The position numbers and the translations under genes were made by a program. The notes under the pieces are model-generated. The model was not told the origin of the DNA. It did no database searches and worked only from the letters and a program-made list of their open reading frames with translations. Shown one piece after another: positions 26,525-34,407 of a stretch of DNA of 64,000 bases (position 1 is its first letter; each line of letters begins with the position of its first letter). Origin of the DNA: HTCC5015 sp051747425 (GTDB taxonomy: Bacteria > Pseudomonadota > Gammaproteobacteria > HTCC5015); NCBI GenBank assembly GCA_051747425.1, contig JBNJGD010000008.1:50180-114179 (forward strand). Reading direction: 5' to 3'.

Positions 26525-27363
26525 GCATCCTTACGCTGCCCAGGGCTCACCCAGAGGTGATACTGATCGACTGGCACGCCACGCTGGTCGACACTCACGA
26601 CGCCATGTACCACGCGGTCGATGATGTCCTGCCCAAGTTGCGCGAACTGGGCCTCGACAAGCACCTGGTAAAGCCCGAGGACTCCAAGACGCTCGAAGAC
26701 GCCAAGCTGGTGACCTATGTGCGCGACCACCGCCAGCTGCACCCCAAGATCGTTGAGCAGCGCAAGATCTCCCGCACCGACATCTTCGAGGTGCTCTTTG
26801 GCGCCGACGAGGCCGCCAAAAAGCGCGCCCACCACGCCTTTGACGAATCCTACCGCCACTATGTGGGAGAGGTTCACCCCCTGGAGAGCGACACGCGGGA
26901 GCAGTTGGACGCGATTCGCCAGCTGGGCATTCGTGTGGGGGTGATTACCAACCGCAATCGCGACTTTATGATGGAAGAACTGTCAAAAGTGGAGGAGGGA
27001 AGCTGGGCCGGCCTCTTCGACACCATCGTCAGTGGCAACGATGTCGAGCGGCGAAAACCCGCTCCGGACTTGTTGATCGAGGCGCTCAGACGCCTCGGCC
27101 ACCCGGCGGACGAGACGGTGTGGTATGTCGGCGACAGCACCACCGATGTGGTCGCCGCCAAGGAGGCTGGCGTCGAGGCCATTTTCTATAACGGGGTGGG
27201 GTGGAACCAGAGCTGGATTGATAAAATCTTCCCCGGCACGGCCCGGCACTCCCACCGCCCCGATGCGGTCATCGCCAGCATGGCTGAATTGCATCGTCTG
27301 GCCCGTTGGGTGCTGGCCCAGGAAATCCGCGTGGAACGCGCCCGCGGCTCGAAGACCGACTAG
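26521..27363 (+). CDS. HAD-superfamily protein with substituted motif I
   Basis: Encodes 280 residues. Motif I reads DWHATLVD (Asp17-Trp-His19-Ala-Thr21), so the nucleophile is present but the usual second Asp (general acid/base in HAD phosphatases) is His. Motif II is near TNRNRD (about 141), motif III Lys in RRKPAPD (about 179), and motif IV GDSTTDVVAA (about 203). A helical cap (about 30-130) is inserted after motif I. The rest resembles phosphoglycolate-phosphatase-like enzymes. Co-transcribed with mazG by overlap, convergent with tesB (4 bp). Activity may be altered; substrate unknown. Confidence 0.85.
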   Translation: MSILTLPRAHPEVILIDWHATLVDTHDAMYHAVDDVLPKLRELGLDKHLVKPEDSKTLEDAKLVTYVRDHRQLHPKIVEQRKISRTDIFEVLFGADEAAKKRAHHAFDESYRHYVGEVHPLESDTREQLDAIRQLGIRVGVITNRNRDFMMEELSKVEEGSWAGLFDTIVSGNDVERRKPAPDLLIEALRRLGHPADETVWYVGDSTTDVVAAKEAGVEAIFYNGVGWNQSWIDKIFPGTARHSHRPDAVIASMAELHRLARWVLAQEIRVERARGSKTD

Positions 27364-28229
27364 CGCTTCGGGCGCTGGCGTATCAGGGCCTCCTGGGTGG
27401 TCGAGGCCACGAGGACGCCGTCGCGGGTGTAGATGCGGCCCCGGTTGAGACCGCGACCGCCCACGGCGGTGGGGCTCTCCATGGTGTAGAGCAGCCAGTC
27501 GTCAAAGCGAAAGGGGCGGTGAAACCACATGGCGTGGTCGAGGCTGGCCACTTGCATGTCGCGCTGGATAAAGCTGACTCCGTGGGGCCGCATGGCCGTG
27601 GTGCAGAGCTTGAAGTCCGAGGCGTAGGCCAGCATGTAGCGGTGCACCATGGGGTCGTCCGGCAGGGTGCCACTGGCGCGGAACCAGACATGCTGTACGG
27701 GATCCATTGTTTGTGGATCAAAGGGGTTGAGCGGTGCCACCGGGCGCATTTCGATGGGCTTGTCGGCGAGCACATTGTCGCGAATGTGTTCGGGAATCTT
27801 GTCGGCGATCCTGCGCGCCAGGTCGGAGTCGCTCTCCAGTGCCTCGGGCTCGGGAATGTCGCCGGGCATATCGTCGCTGTGCTCAAACCCCTGCTCCTCG
27901 CGCTGGAAGCTGGCGTCGAGGGAGAGGATGGGTTTGCCGTGCTGGATGGCGGTGATGCGGCGGGTGGAAAAACTGCCGCCGTCGCGCAGGTTGTCGACCT
28001 GGTAGACGATCCCGCGCCGGGGATCGCCGGGGCGCAGAAAGTAGGCGTGCAGCGAGTGCACGGGGCGGTCGGGCTCCACAGTCTGGCAGGCGGCGGAGAG
28101 TGACTGCCCCAGCACCTGACCGCCGAACAGGTTGCCAAAGCCGAGGTCCTGGCTGCGTCCGCGAAAGATGTTTTCCTCGATGGGCTCGAGCGTCAGCAGC
28201 TCGAGCAACTCGTCCAGTACGCGCGTCAT
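27360..28229 (-). CDS. tesB: Acyl-CoA thioesterase II (TesB)
   Basis: Encodes 289 residues, the exact family size, as a double hotdog. Recognisable blocks: FGGQVLGQSLSAACQTV (about 33-49), VHSLHAYFLRPGDPRRGIVY (about 57-76), and the C-terminal HAMWFHRPFRFDDWLLY (about 232-248, with the conserved Asp region). It hydrolyses medium and long acyl-CoA. It lies 69 bases downstream of the RiPP-like operon on the same strand; a T-run in that gap (minus strand) may separate them. Confidence 0.93.
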   Translation of the reverse strand: MTRVLDELLELLTLEPIEENIFRGRSQDLGFGNLFGGQVLGQSLSAACQTVEPDRPVHSLHAYFLRPGDPRRGIVYQVDNLRDGGSFSTRRITAIQHGKPILSLDASFQREEQGFEHSDDMPGDIPEPEALESDSDLARRIADKIPEHIRDNVLADKPIEMRPVAPLNPFDPQTMDPVQHVWFRASGTLPDDPMVHRYMLAYASDFKLCTTAMRPHGVSFIQRDMQVASLDHAMWFHRPFRFDDWLLYTMESPTAVGGRGLNRGRIYTRDGVLVASTTQEALIRQRPKR

Positions 28230-28298
28230 GAAAGCTCCACGGTGTTAATGGTGAGCAGAGTGTAGCGGAAAAAAACCGGCGGCTTTAGAACGCTCTGG

Positions 28299-29084
28299 CT
28301 AAACCGTTTCGGGGTCGCGGGCGGGGTGAGTGCCCAGCAGAATGCCCTTTTCGCGCAGCGCCTCCAGCGCCTCGACACCGGCCCGCTGAAGCTGGGCCGG
28401 TTCGGGGTGCTCCAGGTGTTCGGCCAGGGCCAGGCATAGATCACCGCCGCTGGCACCCGGGTGGGCCTCCACCAGTTGCAACAGTGCCGAAGTCATGGGG
28501 GCGACAGAGACAAAGCGGACTTCGTCGCGGCGGTCGCGGTACACCACCAGATGGGTGGGTGTATCGGGCGGCGTCTGTGGGCGGTAGTCGGGGCCGAGTT
28601 GTTGCACCGGCCACTGATAGACCAGGTGCCAGGCCAGTGGCGACAGGCAGGGCGCCCCGGTCATCAGGTCGCCATTGGGATCGAGACCCGCCGGTGGCGT
28701 CTCGTCCGGGGCCACACTGAGCGCCAGTTCCACCCATTCGTAGTGGGCCAGTTCGGCCATGAAAGGTGGATCGATCTCGCGAGGCTGGAAGGCGTCCCCG
28801 GAGAGGAATTGCAAAAACTCCTCGGAGATCTTGAGAAAGTAGGGGGACTGGCAGCGGTGGTGGACGAGAAACTGGCGGATCAGATCGTGCCAGGCGTCGT
28901 CCTCGTAGAGTTTTCTCAGTACGGGGAAGCCGCCGCTGATAAAACCCTCGATGTTGTTGTAGATCAGCTCGCGGTAGATGGCCATGCGGCGATCTTCAAT
29001 GCCATCCGGGGCGGCGACCTGGACGGGGTCGCGCAAGTGGGCGGCAAAATCGCGCTGCAGGTTCTGGAAGTCGCGCTCACTCAC
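28299..29084 (-). CDS. DUF2063 RiPP partner protein (HvfC/BufC-like)
   Basis: Encodes 261 residues from a GTG at 29084 that overlaps the preceding stop as GTGA. A frame extending back to 29438 is out-of-frame sequence of the upstream gene. The N-terminal domain (about 1-95, LQRDFAAHLRDP then YRELIYNNIEGFISGGFPVLRKL) is DUF2063, often annotated as a putative DNA-binding domain. In oxazolin and bufferin pathways the DUF2063 protein binds the precursor and partners the MNIO oxidase. The C-terminal part resembles a winged-helix-like extension (PGASGGDLCLALAEHL). Last gene of a four-gene operon. Confidence 0.87.
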   Translation of the reverse strand: MSERDFQNLQRDFAAHLRDPVQVAAPDGIEDRRMAIYRELIYNNIEGFISGGFPVLRKLYEDDAWHDLIRQFLVHHRCQSPYFLKISEEFLQFLSGDAFQPREIDPPFMAELAHYEWVELALSVAPDETPPAGLDPNGDLMTGAPCLSPLAWHLVYQWPVQQLGPDYRPQTPPDTPTHLVVYRDRRDEVRFVSVAPMTSALLQLVEAHPGASGGDLCLALAEHLEHPEPAQLQRAGVEALEALREKGILLGTHPARDPETV

Positions 29085-30613
29085 AGGCTGTCGATCCGGC
29101 GTATGGTGCTCACGCCCTCGTTGCGGATTTCCGGGTAGAGGTCGTCGAGGGGCACAGAGGTGCCGTTCTCCAGCACCATGCGGGCGTGCTTGCGCCGCAA
29201 CAGCCGCGCCTCGGGCACGCCGCAGGCGTGGGCGATGACGCCCACTTCGTAGTTCATGTTTTTGACATAGCTGGCGGCCCTTTTGGCCTTGCTGGCGGGA
29301 ACCAGCCCGCGCTGCAGTTTGGGGTTGTGGGTGGTCACCCCGGTGGGGCAGGTGTTCTTGTTGCACTGCAGGGCCTGAATGCAACCGATGGAAAACATGA
29401 AGCCGCGGGCACTGGTGACAAAGTCGGCGCCCATGCACAGGGCCCAGGCCACGCCGATCGGGGTGATCAGTTTGCCCGAGCAGACGATTTTGATGCGCTC
29501 GCGCAGGCCGTAGCGGCAGAGCATGTCGACCACCGCGGGCAGACTTTCGCGCAGGGGCAGGCCCATATTGTCCATCAGGCTCATGGGCGCCGCGCCGGTG
29601 CCGCCGTCGGCGCCGTCGATGGTGATGAAATCGGGGGCGCTCTCAATGCCCCGGTGGCGGATGTTTTCGCACATCTCCTCCAGCCAGCCGTAGGTGCCGA
29701 CCACGGTCTTGAAGCCGGTGGGCTTGCCGGTGACCGTGCGAATCCGGTTGACCATGTCGAGCAGGTCGTCGGCGTTGCCGATGTCCGGGTGGCGGTTGGG
29801 GCTGATGGCGTCCTCGCCCGTGCGCAGGCCGCGGATGCGGGCGATCTCCGGGGTGACCTTCTCCGCCGGCACGATGCCGCCCTTGCCCGGCTTGGCCCCC
29901 TGGCTGAGCTTGATCTCGAACATTCGGACCTGCCGGTGACCGGCGATTTCGCGCAGCTTGTCGTCGTCCAGTTGCCCGTGTTCGTCCTTGACCCCGAATT
30001 TGGCCGTGCCGATCTGGAATACCAGGTCGCCGCCACCCTCCAGGTGGTAGGGCGCCAGGCCACCCTCGCCGGTATTCATCCAGCAACCCGCCAGCGCCGC
30101 GCCCTTGGACAGGGCCTGAACGGCCGGGCGGGAGAGAGCGCCGTAACTCATGCCCGAAATATTGAGTACCGAGTCGGTAGTGTAGGGGTGTTCACAGTAG
30201 GGGCCGATGGTCACGGCGTGATTGGGCATGGCGTCTTCCCCCAGTGTGGGGTAGCCGCAGTTGACGAAGTAGATGGTGCCGTTCTTGGTCAGGTCCCGGG
30301 TCGAGCCAAAGGCCACGGTGCGGTCCACATTTTTGGCCGCGCGGTAGACCCAGGCCCGCTCGGCGCGGTTAAAGGGCAGCTCCTCGCGGTCCATGGCGAA
30401 AAAGTACTGGCGGAAAAACTCGCCGATGTGCTCGAAAAAATAGCGAAAGCGCCCGATCACCGGGAAGTTGCGGCGCACGGCGTGGGCGGTCTGGGTGACA
30501 TCGATGACATACATCGTCGCCACACCGAGAACAGCGACGATGAAGATGACAAAGACGATCAGCGACAGAATGCCCAGTGATTGCAGCATCCACGACTGAA
30601 ATGATTCCTGCAT
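29081..30613 (-). CDS. Membrane-anchored FMN/Fe-S glutamate-synthase-like protein
   Basis: Encodes 510 residues. One N-terminal membrane helix (about 14-38), then a glutamate synthase central (GltB alpha/beta barrel) domain: SGMSYGALSRPAVQALSKGA (about 154-173), EIKLSQGAKPGKGG (about 235-248), TIDGADGGTGAAPMSLMD (about 330-347), and the Cys cluster CIQALQCNKNTCPTG (about 415-429) that binds a 3Fe-4S centre in glutamate synthases. No glutaminase domain is present. Members are catalogued as FMN-binding glutamate synthase family proteins of unknown role. It lies inside a RiPP operon, 26 bp after the MNIO gene and overlapping the DUF2063 gene. Confidence 0.88.
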   Translation of the reverse strand: MQESFQSWMLQSLGILSLIVFVIFIVAVLGVATMYVIDVTQTAHAVRRNFPVIGRFRYFFEHIGEFFRQYFFAMDREELPFNRAERAWVYRAAKNVDRTVAFGSTRDLTKNGTIYFVNCGYPTLGEDAMPNHAVTIGPYCEHPYTTDSVLNISGMSYGALSRPAVQALSKGAALAGCWMNTGEGGLAPYHLEGGGDLVFQIGTAKFGVKDEHGQLDDDKLREIAGHRQVRMFEIKLSQGAKPGKGGIVPAEKVTPEIARIRGLRTGEDAISPNRHPDIGNADDLLDMVNRIRTVTGKPTGFKTVVGTYGWLEEMCENIRHRGIESAPDFITIDGADGGTGAAPMSLMDNMGLPLRESLPAVVDMLCRYGLRERIKIVCSGKLITPIGVAWALCMGADFVTSARGFMFSIGCIQALQCNKNTCPTGVTTHNPKLQRGLVPASKAKRAASYVKNMNYEVGVIAHACGVPEARLLRRKHARMVLENGTSVPLDDLYPEIRNEGVSTIRRIDSL

Positions 30614-30639
30614 GGTTGGCTATCCTCCCGGAGAGCGAT

Positions 30640-31533
30640 TCAGGCGATACGGTGTTTATCGCTCACATCAGCCTGTGCTTGCAAGCCTTGTATGCGCCGG
30701 ATTTCACCCAGCAAGGTCTCCAGTGGTGGGTAGTTGAAGTCCCGCTCGAGCAAAGTGGGCAATGGCCCGAAGCGCTGATAGGTTTTCTCCAGCAACTGCC
30801 AGACATCGTCGATGACCGGCGCACCGTGGGTGTCGACGATCAGGTCCTCGGCCTCATTGTAGTGTCCGGCCACATGACAGTAGGCAATGCGTTCGGTGGG
30901 CAGCTGGTTGAGGAACTCGATCGGGTCGTAGCGGTGGTTGGTGGCGTTGACAAACAGGTTGTTGGCATCGAACAGCAGGCCGCAATCGGCCTTCTCGAGT
31001 ACCGCGTTGAGAAACTCGATTTCGCTCATTTCGGCGCCGGGGGCGGCGTAGTAGGAGGCGTTCTCCATGGCGATGCGCCGGCCGAGAATGTCCTGGGCCC
31101 GGGCGATGCGCTCGGCCACATGGTTGACCGCGTCCTCGGTAAAGGGAATGGGTAACAGGTCGTAGAGATGACCGTCGTCGGAGCAATAGGTCAGGTGTTC
31201 GGTGTAGGTCTCGATGCCGTGCTCGTCCATAAAACCGCGGATGGCGCGAAGCAGCTTTTCATCGAGGGGAGACGGGCTGCCAATGGACAGAGACAGGCCG
31301 TGGAGTACAAAGGGGTAGCGCTCGGTAAACTGCCTCAGCTGGCGGCCAATGGCACCGCCGACGCCGATCCAGTTTTCGGGAGCGACCTCCATAAAGTCGA
31401 TGTCCTCCGGGAAGCCGGAGAGCATCTCGACCAGGCCCCGGCGAAGGCCGAGGCCGGCACCACTGACATCGGCGCGAAAGCGCGCCGGTGCCGTGGAAAG
31501 GCCGTTGCCAGTGTCGCGGTACTTATTTGTCAC
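30640..31533 (-). CDS. MNIO (DUF692) RiPP-modifying oxidase, HvfB/BufB-like
   Basis: Encodes 297 residues from a GTG at 31533 that overlaps the precursor gene by 11 bp. Family blocks: GAGLGLRRGL (25-34), FMEVAPENWIGVGG (47-60), His78 in VLHGLSLSIG, EHLTYC, AMENASYY, FDANNLFVNATNH and CHVAGHY; their His, Asp, Glu and Asn residues are the iron ligands of multinuclear non-heme iron oxidases. In HvfB these enzymes convert Cys in EGKCG motifs to oxazolone/thioamide. Earlier in-frame codons are the antisense-like lysine-rich reading of the precursor and are not credible coding. Confidence 0.92.
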   Translation of the reverse strand: MTNKYRDTGNGLSTAPARFRADVSGAGLGLRRGLVEMLSGFPEDIDFMEVAPENWIGVGGAIGRQLRQFTERYPFVLHGLSLSIGSPSPLDEKLLRAIRGFMDEHGIETYTEHLTYCSDDGHLYDLLPIPFTEDAVNHVAERIARAQDILGRRIAMENASYYAAPGAEMSEIEFLNAVLEKADCGLLFDANNLFVNATNHRYDPIEFLNQLPTERIAYCHVAGHYNEAEDLIVDTHGAPVIDDVWQLLEKTYQRFGPLPTLLERDFNYPPLETLLGEIRRIQGLQAQADVSDKHRIA

Positions 31534-31822
31534 CGCCACACTTGCCTTCACCGCATTTGCCTTCCTTGTCGGCTTTGCGCTCTTTCTTTTCACCGCACTT
31601 GCCTTCGCCGCATTTACCTTCCTTTTCGGCTTTGTGGTCCTTGTTCTCGCCACACTTGCCTTCGCCGCACTTGCCCTCATGGTTACCGGCTACCTGGTAG
31701 CCCGAGCTCATCTCGGAGATGCCAAAGGGGTTTTCCATTTCGGCCTGGGCGATGCCGGCGGACAGGGTGGTGGCCAGGGTCATGCCCAGGGCGCTGGTGA
31801 TGTACTGTGATTTCTTGCTCAT
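31523..31822 (-). CDS. HvfA-like RiPP precursor with EGKCG repeats
   Basis: Encodes 99 residues. Signal peptide about 1-27 (ending AQA). The leader part NPFGISEMSSGYQVAG (31-46) resembles HvfA-type precursors. The core holds six EGKCG motifs starting at residues 49, 54, 68, 73, 87 and 92, i.e. three copies of a 19-residue unit with paired motifs and six Cys in all (52, 57, 71, 76, 90, 95). In Haemophilus such motifs are modified by the MNIO/DUF2063 pair to a copper-binding product. AGGAG precedes the ATG. Exported, so action in the periplasm is expected. First gene of the operon. Confidence 0.9.
   Translation of the reverse strand: MSKKSQYITSALGMTLATTLSAGIAQAEMENPFGISEMSSGYQVAGNHEGKCGEGKCGENKDHKAEKEGKCGEGKCGEKKERKADKEGKCGEGKCGGDK
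31526..31678 (-). repeat. 57-bp tandem repeat inside the RiPP precursor gene
   Basis: Two full units and one partial unit, matching the 19-residue repeat EGKCGEGKCGE plus a charged spacer. The phase is exactly 57 bp, so unit number can change by slippage without frameshift. Confidence 0.85.
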
Positions 31823-31870
31823 GTCGTTCTCCTCAGTGGATTCAGTCGTTCGCTGTATTCAGTGTTCAGT

Positions 31871-31902
31871 GCGTTTGTCGCTGTTGCCGCACATTTCTTA
31901 CA
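31871..31902 (-). promoter_or_regulatory. Possible ECF-sigma promoter for the RiPP-like operon
   Basis: On the minus strand TGTAAGA is followed about 15 bases later by CGACAAA. TGTAA-type -35 boxes are known upstream of Caulobacter bufferin genes read by an ECF sigma factor. The match is partial; it lies about 45 bases upstream of the precursor start. Confidence 0.3.
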
Positions 31903-32016
31903 CGGTGCGTGCAGGAAATAGTGCTCCTTCACAGCGACTACTATCGGGCCGCTATTGCGCTGCCGTCAAGTACTCACTGGCAGCGTGTCAGGAGAGGGTG
32001 AAAGGGGAGTGAAGGC

Positions 32017-32039
32017 GGCGGAGCCGGGAAGGCTCCGCC
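32017..32039 (-). terminator. Terminator-like hairpin after rnfE
   Basis: Perfect 9-bp stem GGCGGAGCC/GGCTCCGCC with a five-base loop, 11 bases past the rnfE stop on the minus strand. The following tract is pyrimidine-rich but not a clean U-run. The rest of the 200-base gap to the RiPP precursor shows no gene. Confidence 0.55.
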
Positions 32040-32049
32040 TGGGGTGCCA

Positions 32050-32736
32050 TCAGGCCGGCTCGGCGGCAGTGGCGGGTGCCTTGGCCGGGCGATCCTTGAA
32101 ACGGGCATCGATAACATTCTTGAGTGCCACCAGCAGGCCCAGCCCGATAAAGGCGCCAGGTGGCAGCACGGCCAGCAAGAAGCCGGGGTAGTCGCTGAAG
32201 ACCGTAATGGTCCAGTCGCGCGCCGTCTCGCCAAACATCAGGTGGGAGCCGGCCAGCAGGGTGCCCTGGCCGACGATTTCCCGGAAGGCGCCCAGGGCCA
32301 CCAGTACGGCGGCAAACCCCAGCCCCATGCTGAGGCCGTCAAAGGCCGCCAGTCCCACGCCGTTTTTGGCGGCATAGGCCTCGGCGCGGCCTATGATGGC
32401 GCAGTTGGTGGTGATCAGCGGCAGGAAAATGCCCAGCACGGTGTAGAGCTGGTACATATAGGCCTGCATCAGCAGTTCGACCACAGTCACGGTGGCGGCG
32501 ATGATCAGAACGAACACCGGGATGCGTATCTCGTCGCGGACAATGTGGCGGATGGCTGAAACGCAAACGCTGGAGACCACCATGACAAAGGTCGTGGCCA
32601 GGCCCAGACCCAGGCCGTTGATCATGGTGCCGGTGACGCCGAGCAGGGGGCACAGGCCGAGCAGCTGGACCAGGCCGGCATTGTTGCTCCAGAAGCCGTC
32701 TCCGGCGATTTTTTTCAGTTCTGCGCTCGAACTCAC
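32050..32736 (-). CDS. rnfE: Electron transport complex subunit RnfE
   Basis: Encodes 228 residues with six membrane helices; LLGLCPLLGVTGTMINGLGLG (about 24-44) is the RnfA/RnfE signature and IPVFVLIIAATVTVVELLM the iron-binding half-channel helix. Final gene of rnfABCDGE, overlapping rnfG by 4 bp. Confidence 0.95.
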   Translation of the reverse strand: MSSSAELKKIAGDGFWSNNAGLVQLLGLCPLLGVTGTMINGLGLGLATTFVMVVSSVCVSAIRHIVRDEIRIPVFVLIIAATVTVVELLMQAYMYQLYTVLGIFLPLITTNCAIIGRAEAYAAKNGVGLAAFDGLSMGLGFAAVLVALGAFREIVGQGTLLAGSHLMFGETARDWTITVFSDYPGFLLAVLPPGAFIGLGLLVALKNVIDARFKDRPAKAPATAAEPA

Positions 32737-33374
32737 GGGCTGTCCTCCTCGCTGTCGGTCGGGGATTTGCCGAGCAGCTCTGCCTTGTTCTGTTCAAAAT
32801 ACTCGAGACTCCGTGCCACTGCGGCGACAACGGCTCGCGGGGTGATGGTGGCGCCGGTCAGTTGATCAAACTCGCCGCCATCTTTTTTCACTGCCCACTC
32901 CGGGCGCGCCGGTTGGCCCAAGGAGCGTCCTTGAAATTGCCGGATCCAGTCGCTCCGGTCGGCCTCGATGGCGTCGCCCAACCCCGGCGTCTCGCGGTGG
33001 TGGGTGGCGCGCACACCGGCTATGCTGCCATCGCGGTAGATCCCCACCAGCAGTCCAATGTTGCCACTGTAGCCGTCCGGGGCCACGGCGCTCAAGACCA
33101 CGGCCACCACTTCGCCTTCGCGACGGGCGAAATAGGCCGTGGCGGGGCCGTCGCGGACCAGTTGCGGGGCGTCGAGCCGGCGGGTATCGAGGGCCAGGTC
33201 GTTGTCGTAGCGCTCGGCCGGTATGATTTCGTTGAGGCTGTCGAGCAGTGCCTGGCGCTGTTGCTCGGCGATGTTGTCCCGGGTGGTGACATGGGTCACG
33301 GCCACCAGGCCGGTGCCGAGTACGGCAAAACCGGTGAGCAGGGCGGCGGCCAGAGCAATGGGTTTATTGTCCAT
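32733..33374 (-). CDS. rnfG: Electron transport complex subunit RnfG
   Basis: Encodes 213 residues from the ATG at 33374; an upstream in-frame start lies inside rnfD. One N-terminal membrane helix, then an FMN-binding domain. The covalent FMN site TGATITPRAV (about 170-179) has the acceptor Thr. Electrons pass through it on the periplasmic side between RnfB/E and RnfD. Overlaps rnfD by 11 bp. Confidence 0.95.
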   Translation of the reverse strand: MDNKPIALAAALLTGFAVLGTGLVAVTHVTTRDNIAEQQRQALLDSLNEIIPAERYDNDLALDTRRLDAPQLVRDGPATAYFARREGEVVAVVLSAVAPDGYSGNIGLLVGIYRDGSIAGVRATHHRETPGLGDAIEADRSDWIRQFQGRSLGQPARPEWAVKKDGGEFDQLTGATITPRAVVAAVARSLEYFEQNKAELLGKSPTDSEEDSP

Positions 33375-34407
33375 ACGGCCTCCCTGTGCCCCCGGTGCCG
33401 AAGACCCGGGTCTTGGTGTAGTGGTCAATCATGGGCGCCATCATATTCATCAACAGGACGGCAAAGGCCACACCGTCGGGATAGCCGCCCCAGGCCCTTA
33501 TGACGAAAACCAGCACCCCGGCGCCGACGCCGAAGTAGAGCCGGCCACGGTTGCTGGTGCAGCCGGACACCGGGTCGGTGACAATAAAGAAAGCCCCCAT
33601 CAGTGCGCCGCCGCTAAACCAGTGAAACCAGCCGCCGTGGTACTGGGACGGATCGATCAGGTGAAACAGTTCGGCGAGGAGGAAGAGGCTGGCCAGCATC
33701 GCCACCGGGGCGTGCCAGGGCATCACCCGCCAGGCGATCAGGGCGAGTCCGCCCAGGGCGTAGGCCCCGGCGATCCACTCCCAGCCACTGGCCCCGATTT
33801 GTCCGAAACTGGCGTGTTGGCGCACTTCGTCCATGGGAATCTCCCGGCCGAGTTGCAGCTTGCTGTAGTCCAGTGCAGTGGCGCCGGTGAGGGCGTCGAC
33901 GGCGGCCTGGCTGCGCTCGCCAAAGACATGGCGCAAGGTTTCGCCGAGGTCCATGGGCCACTGGCCCAGAGCCGGCTCGGGCCACTGGGTCATGTACACG
34001 GGGAAGGAGATCAGCAGCACCACATAGCCGACCATGGCCGGGTTGAAGGGGTTGTAGCCCAGGCCGCCGTAGAGCTGTTTGGCAAAGACGATGGCGAATA
34101 CCGTGCCGACGAGGATTAGCCACCACGGTGAATAGGCGGGCAGGGCCAGGGCCAGCAACCAGGCGGTGACCACCGCGCTGAGATCGGCCAGGCGCGGCAG
34201 CACAGGGCGGCGCAGGATGGCCAGGGTCAGGGCCTCGGCGACGAGCGCGACGCCGATGGCCAGCACCAGGTTGCTGAGTACGCCCCAGCCAAACCAGGCC
34301 GTGGCCACGGCGGTGCCGGGCAGCAGGGCCGCGATCACCTTGAGCATCACTGTATTGACGCTGGTGCGGCCGAGTTTGTGTGGCGAGCTGACGGTTTTGA
34401 ATCTCAT
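33364..34407 (-). CDS. rnfD: Electron transport complex subunit RnfD
   Basis: Encodes 347 residues, about ten membrane helices, NqrB/RnfD family. The flavin-attachment region FFIVTDPVSGCTSNRGR (about 277-293) follows GGALMGA. Overlaps rnfC by 4 bp. RnfD is the probable Na+/H+ translocating flavoprotein. Confidence 0.94.
   Translation of the reverse strand: MRFKTVSSPHKLGRTSVNTVMLKVIAALLPGTAVATAWFGWGVLSNLVLAIGVALVAEALTLAILRRPVLPRLADLSAVVTAWLLALALPAYSPWWLILVGTVFAIVFAKQLYGGLGYNPFNPAMVGYVVLLISFPVYMTQWPEPALGQWPMDLGETLRHVFGERSQAAVDALTGATALDYSKLQLGREIPMDEVRQHASFGQIGASGWEWIAGAYALGGLALIAWRVMPWHAPVAMLASLFLLAELFHLIDPSQYHGGWFHWFSGGALMGAFFIVTDPVSGCTSNRGRLYFGVGAGVLVFVIRAWGGYPDGVAFAVLLMNMMAPMIDHYTKTRVFGTGGTGRPYGQ

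Noticed and set aside
29085..29438. 118-codon N-terminal extension of the DUF2063 gene
   Set aside because: It is the +1 frame of the upstream oxidoreductase; DUF2063 homology begins at the GTG at 29084.
29186..30580. Plus-strand frame of 464 codons opposite the glutamate-synthase-like gene
   Set aside because: Shadow frame rich in Gly, Ala and Val with no family signature.
31534..31680. N-terminal extension of the MNIO gene through the precursor gene
   Set aside because: It is a Lys/Arg/Ala-rich alternate reading of the 57-bp repeats; family homology begins at GAGLGLRR.
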